Shown: one piece after another, positions 7,136 to 8,295 of the stretch
How the letters are laid out: every line of letters begins with the position of its first letter
Position numbering within the stretch: position 1 is the first letter of the stretch
NCBI RefSeq assembly: GCF_020075705.1
Contig: NZ_JAIQUM010000131.1
Span: 1 to 8,295, forward strand
Origin: Metabacillus rhizolycopersici
GTDB taxonomy: Bacteria > Bacillota > Bacilli > Bacillales > Bacillaceae
Direction of reading: 5' to 3'
DNA length: 8,295 nt
The notes under the pieces: model-generated
What the model was told of the DNA's origin: nothing
Seen by the model: the letters and a program-made list of their open reading frames with translations, nothing else
The model's database searches: none
Made by a program: the position numbers and the translations under genes

Positions 7136-7199
7136 GTATACAAAAACAAGTATAGATGGAGATAAATACTTTTTTCTCGAATGCAAATATCTTGTATTC
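7133..7199. promoter_or_regulatory. Additional dyads upstream of pirin
   Basis: TTTGTATACAAA (7133-7144) is a perfect 12-bp palindrome overlapping the MhqR-like repeat. GAATGCAA and TTGTATTC (7179-7186 and 7192-7199) form a second dyad with one mismatch and a 5-nt centre. The word AAATATCT or its complement occurs at 7112, 7128 and, as AAATATCTTG, at 7185. Repeated related sites suggest cooperative or multiple regulators. The rest of 7200-7308 shows no gene and no clear terminator for the gene to its right. Confidence 0.35.
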
Positions 7200-7308
7200 A
7201 AAGTAATTTTAAACCTACTAAAAGTAACTGTCAATTTTTTTATGCAAATTTAATTCTACTATTTTAATAGCGGACATAGCCAAATTTAGTATGGTAAAAT
7301 ATTGACTT

Positions 7309-7608
7309 TTAACGAAAAAATGGTGCTACTACGATCATTACGATTGAAAAACAAATCAAGGAAACACTAATTTTCTTTGATAGTTTCTCCTTTCCTTTTC
7401 CCTTATAAAACCCTGAAAATTGAAGACGATTTCTATACAATACAAAAAGTAAAAGTAAAATTGCTACTCCAACAAACCAACCACCTGTAGTATTATCTAA
7501 ATTGATTTCTATACTAGCATAGAACACATTAACTAATGCTCCTAGCAAACTGCCAAGAATAAAGATAATAGCAATGATGCGAAATAATTCTAAGATAAGC
7601 CTAAGCAT
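7309..7608 (-). CDS. Small three-helix membrane protein of unknown function
   Basis: A 99-aa protein preceded by an excellent Shine-Dalgarno (AGGAGG, 8 nt before the ATG), so expression is likely. Hydrophobic segments lie at about 5-30 (RIIAIIFILGSLLGALVNVF), 43-58 (GWFVGVAILLLLFVLY) and 79-97 (KISVSLICFSIVMIVVAPFF). A basic loop (59-78, rich in K and R) lies between the last two and should face the cytoplasm. There are no cysteine pairs, histidine clusters or catalytic motifs. I recognise no family. It appears to be a single-gene unit. No clear sigma-A promoter or terminator is visible around it; TATATT-like sequences upstream lack a convincing -35. Confidence 0.75.
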   Translation of the reverse strand: MLRLILELFRIIAIIFILGSLLGALVNVFYASIEINLDNTTGGWFVGVAILLLLFVLYRNRLQFSGFYKGKGKEKLSKKISVSLICFSIVMIVVAPFFR

Positions 7609-7798
7609 GATTCATTCCTCCTCTTTTAATTCCTTGCAACGTAACCACTATTAGTAATTTAATATAGAAGATACAAATCATCTACATAAAGAATTGGGTA
7701 TAAATTAACCTATTTGATTTTTGAACATTTCAGAGATCTCGATACAAACTTAATTGAAATTTACTTAGCTTTTGATTGACATAGTAACCAGCTCCTTC

Positions 7799-7847
7799 AA
7801 AACCATAACATGTTATATAAAACCATAACAAATCGTAGGTTTTATGA
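7799..7847. repeat. Direct repeat, palindrome and hairpin before the structured RNA
   Basis: AAAACCATAACA occurs twice (7799-7810 and 7819-7830), 20 bp apart. ATAACATGTTAT (7805-7816) is a perfect palindrome. ATAAAACC (7817-7824) pairs perfectly with GGTTTTAT (7838-7845) around a 13-nt loop. This cluster ends exactly where the GC-rich RNA block begins. Small palindromes near an element end are usual for IS200/IS605-type transposition, but such AT-rich symmetry can also arise by chance. Confidence 0.4.
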
Positions 7848-8030
7848 AGTAGGGAACAAAACAAGGTTTTGCCCGACCCTTCGCTGGTGAGGGTCTAGTT
7901 GCTAAAGCCACCCAAGTCTTTCGGTCTCCGAAGAGCACACCAAGGGGCTGGAGTTACCAGAACTGCCTGAACCCCCACACAGCAATCCTTCTATCGGAAT
8001 TTTCACACCGAAGTGTCTGTGCAGAAAAAC
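7848..8030 (+). ncRNA. Structured RNA, probably a stand-alone HEARO / IscB omega-RNA
   Basis: Bases 7871-7980 are about 59% G+C in AT-rich surroundings and contain no plausible gene. Nested hairpins are visible in order. GGG plus CAAAAC pair with GTTTTG plus CCC (7852-7874, loop AAG). GACCCT pairs with AGGGTC (7875-7895). TTTCGG pairs with CCGAAG (7919-7933). GGGG plus CTGG pair with CCAG and a distal CCCC (7944-7975). CACAG pairs with CTGTG (7978-8021), enclosing ACAC-CGAA-GTGT (8005-8016). The loop TGGTG (7885-7889) is complementary to CACCA (7938-7942), a possible pseudoknot. Size, complexity and the ATGA immediately upstream (7844-7847) match what I recall of HEARO, the guide-carrying RNA of IscB nucleases, found in some genomes without the ORF. 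No iscB is present here. The class is recalled, not computed; that this is a structured RNA is surer than its family. Confidence 0.55.
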
Positions 8031-8057
8031 AAGCTTAAAGGTTTTGATTCCATAGAG

Positions 8058-8295
8058 TTAAAATGGAAACTTTATTTCGCTATTAAACGAGATATCGGAA
8101 ACAATAAAATCTTGTAAAAAGCAATGTTTTCCATTCATTTTTATTTTTTTCATCTTTTTTAGTAGGTCATCATGCCATTTCTTTACTACTTTCCAGTGTT
8201 TGAATAAGTCCGAAAGAGGTTGTCCCTTTTTTGCTTCCTTTGCAAAAAGGACTGACAACAATTCTTTCGGTATTTTTTCTTCAAAACCCAACCCT
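8058..8295 (-). CDS. C-terminal part of an unrecognised protein, cut by the window edge
   Basis: A frame open at the right edge ends with TAA at 8058-8060, giving about 79 visible residues. A TTG at 8291 could serve as a start, but there is no properly spaced ribosome binding site, so the gene most likely continues beyond 8295. The visible part is very basic and helical (LLSVLFAKEAKKGQ, then KHWKVVKKWHDDLLKKMKKIK), followed by a beta-like tail ending SEIKFPF. The lysine-rich helices could contact nucleic acid, but no family is recognised. The stop lies about 28 nt from the 3' side of the structured RNA block, on the opposite strand. Confidence 0.5.
   Translation of the reverse strand, partial: GLGFEEKIPKELLSVLFAKEAKKGQPLSDLFKHWKVVKKWHDDLLKKMKKIKMNGKHCFLQDFIVSDISFNSEIKFPF

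Noticed and set aside
7776..7781. Perfect TTGACA on the plus strand as a possible promoter for the structured RNA
   Set aside because: No TATAAT-like hexamer 16-19 nt downstream (positions 7798-7806 are AAAACCAT-like), so it is not called as a promoter.
7799..7830. Two AAAACCATAACA copies as a CRISPR array
   Set aside because: Only two 12-bp copies with an 8-bp gap and no cas genes; too short and AT-rich.
7730..7895. Minus-strand open frame of about 54 codons, ending in TGA at 7730-7732, that runs through the repeats into the RNA block
   Set aside because: It has no start codon with a ribosome binding site and crosses the structured RNA. The length is not unusual for chance in this DNA, although its last 25 codons look protein-like.

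Overview
The window reads as chromosomal DNA of a low-GC Gram-positive bacterium, most likely a member of the Bacillaceae. The reasons are the AT-rich intergenic DNA, strong GGAGG-type ribosome binding sites, TTG as well as ATG starts, a LmrCD/YfiBC-type ABC exporter pair, a PadR regulator and sigma-A-like promoters. No species can be named from the sequence alone.

Bases 1-4660, minus strand: a three-gene operon of a PadR-family regulator and the two halves of a heterodimeric ABC exporter. The genes are tightly packed (11-nt gap, then an 8-nt overlap). The promoter at 4590-4618 is flanked by an 11-bp inverted repeat that is a good candidate for the PadR operator. A 19-bp stem followed by a U run on the transcript (53-97) ends the unit. 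The two nucleotide-binding domains carry complementary defects, so the dimer should have one consensus and one degenerate ATP site.

Bases 4660-5966, plus strand: a divergent 286-aa membrane protein that looks like a compact relative of the SEDS family (RodA/FtsW/SpoVE). It keeps the RW..LG, QPD and C-terminal PxPxxxYG-type landmarks but is about 100 residues short. A strong bidirectional terminator (5927-5963) separates it from the convergent unit that follows.

Bases 6058-7200, minus strand: a pirin-family metalloprotein gene and a translationally coupled 91-aa gene of unknown function. Upstream of pirin are a -10 box and a group of dyads, one with the ATCT-N8-AGAT geometry of MhqR-type quinone-responsive operators.

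Bases 7309-8295: a small three-helix membrane protein gene (minus strand), then a GC-rich block at 7848-8030 that folds as a plus-strand structured RNA. I think it is a stand-alone HEARO/IscB omega-RNA, because it follows an ATGA and no iscB gene is present. Last comes the C-terminal end of an unrecognised gene that enters from the right edge on the minus strand.

The most unusual items are the orphan structured RNA and the reduced SEDS-like protein.
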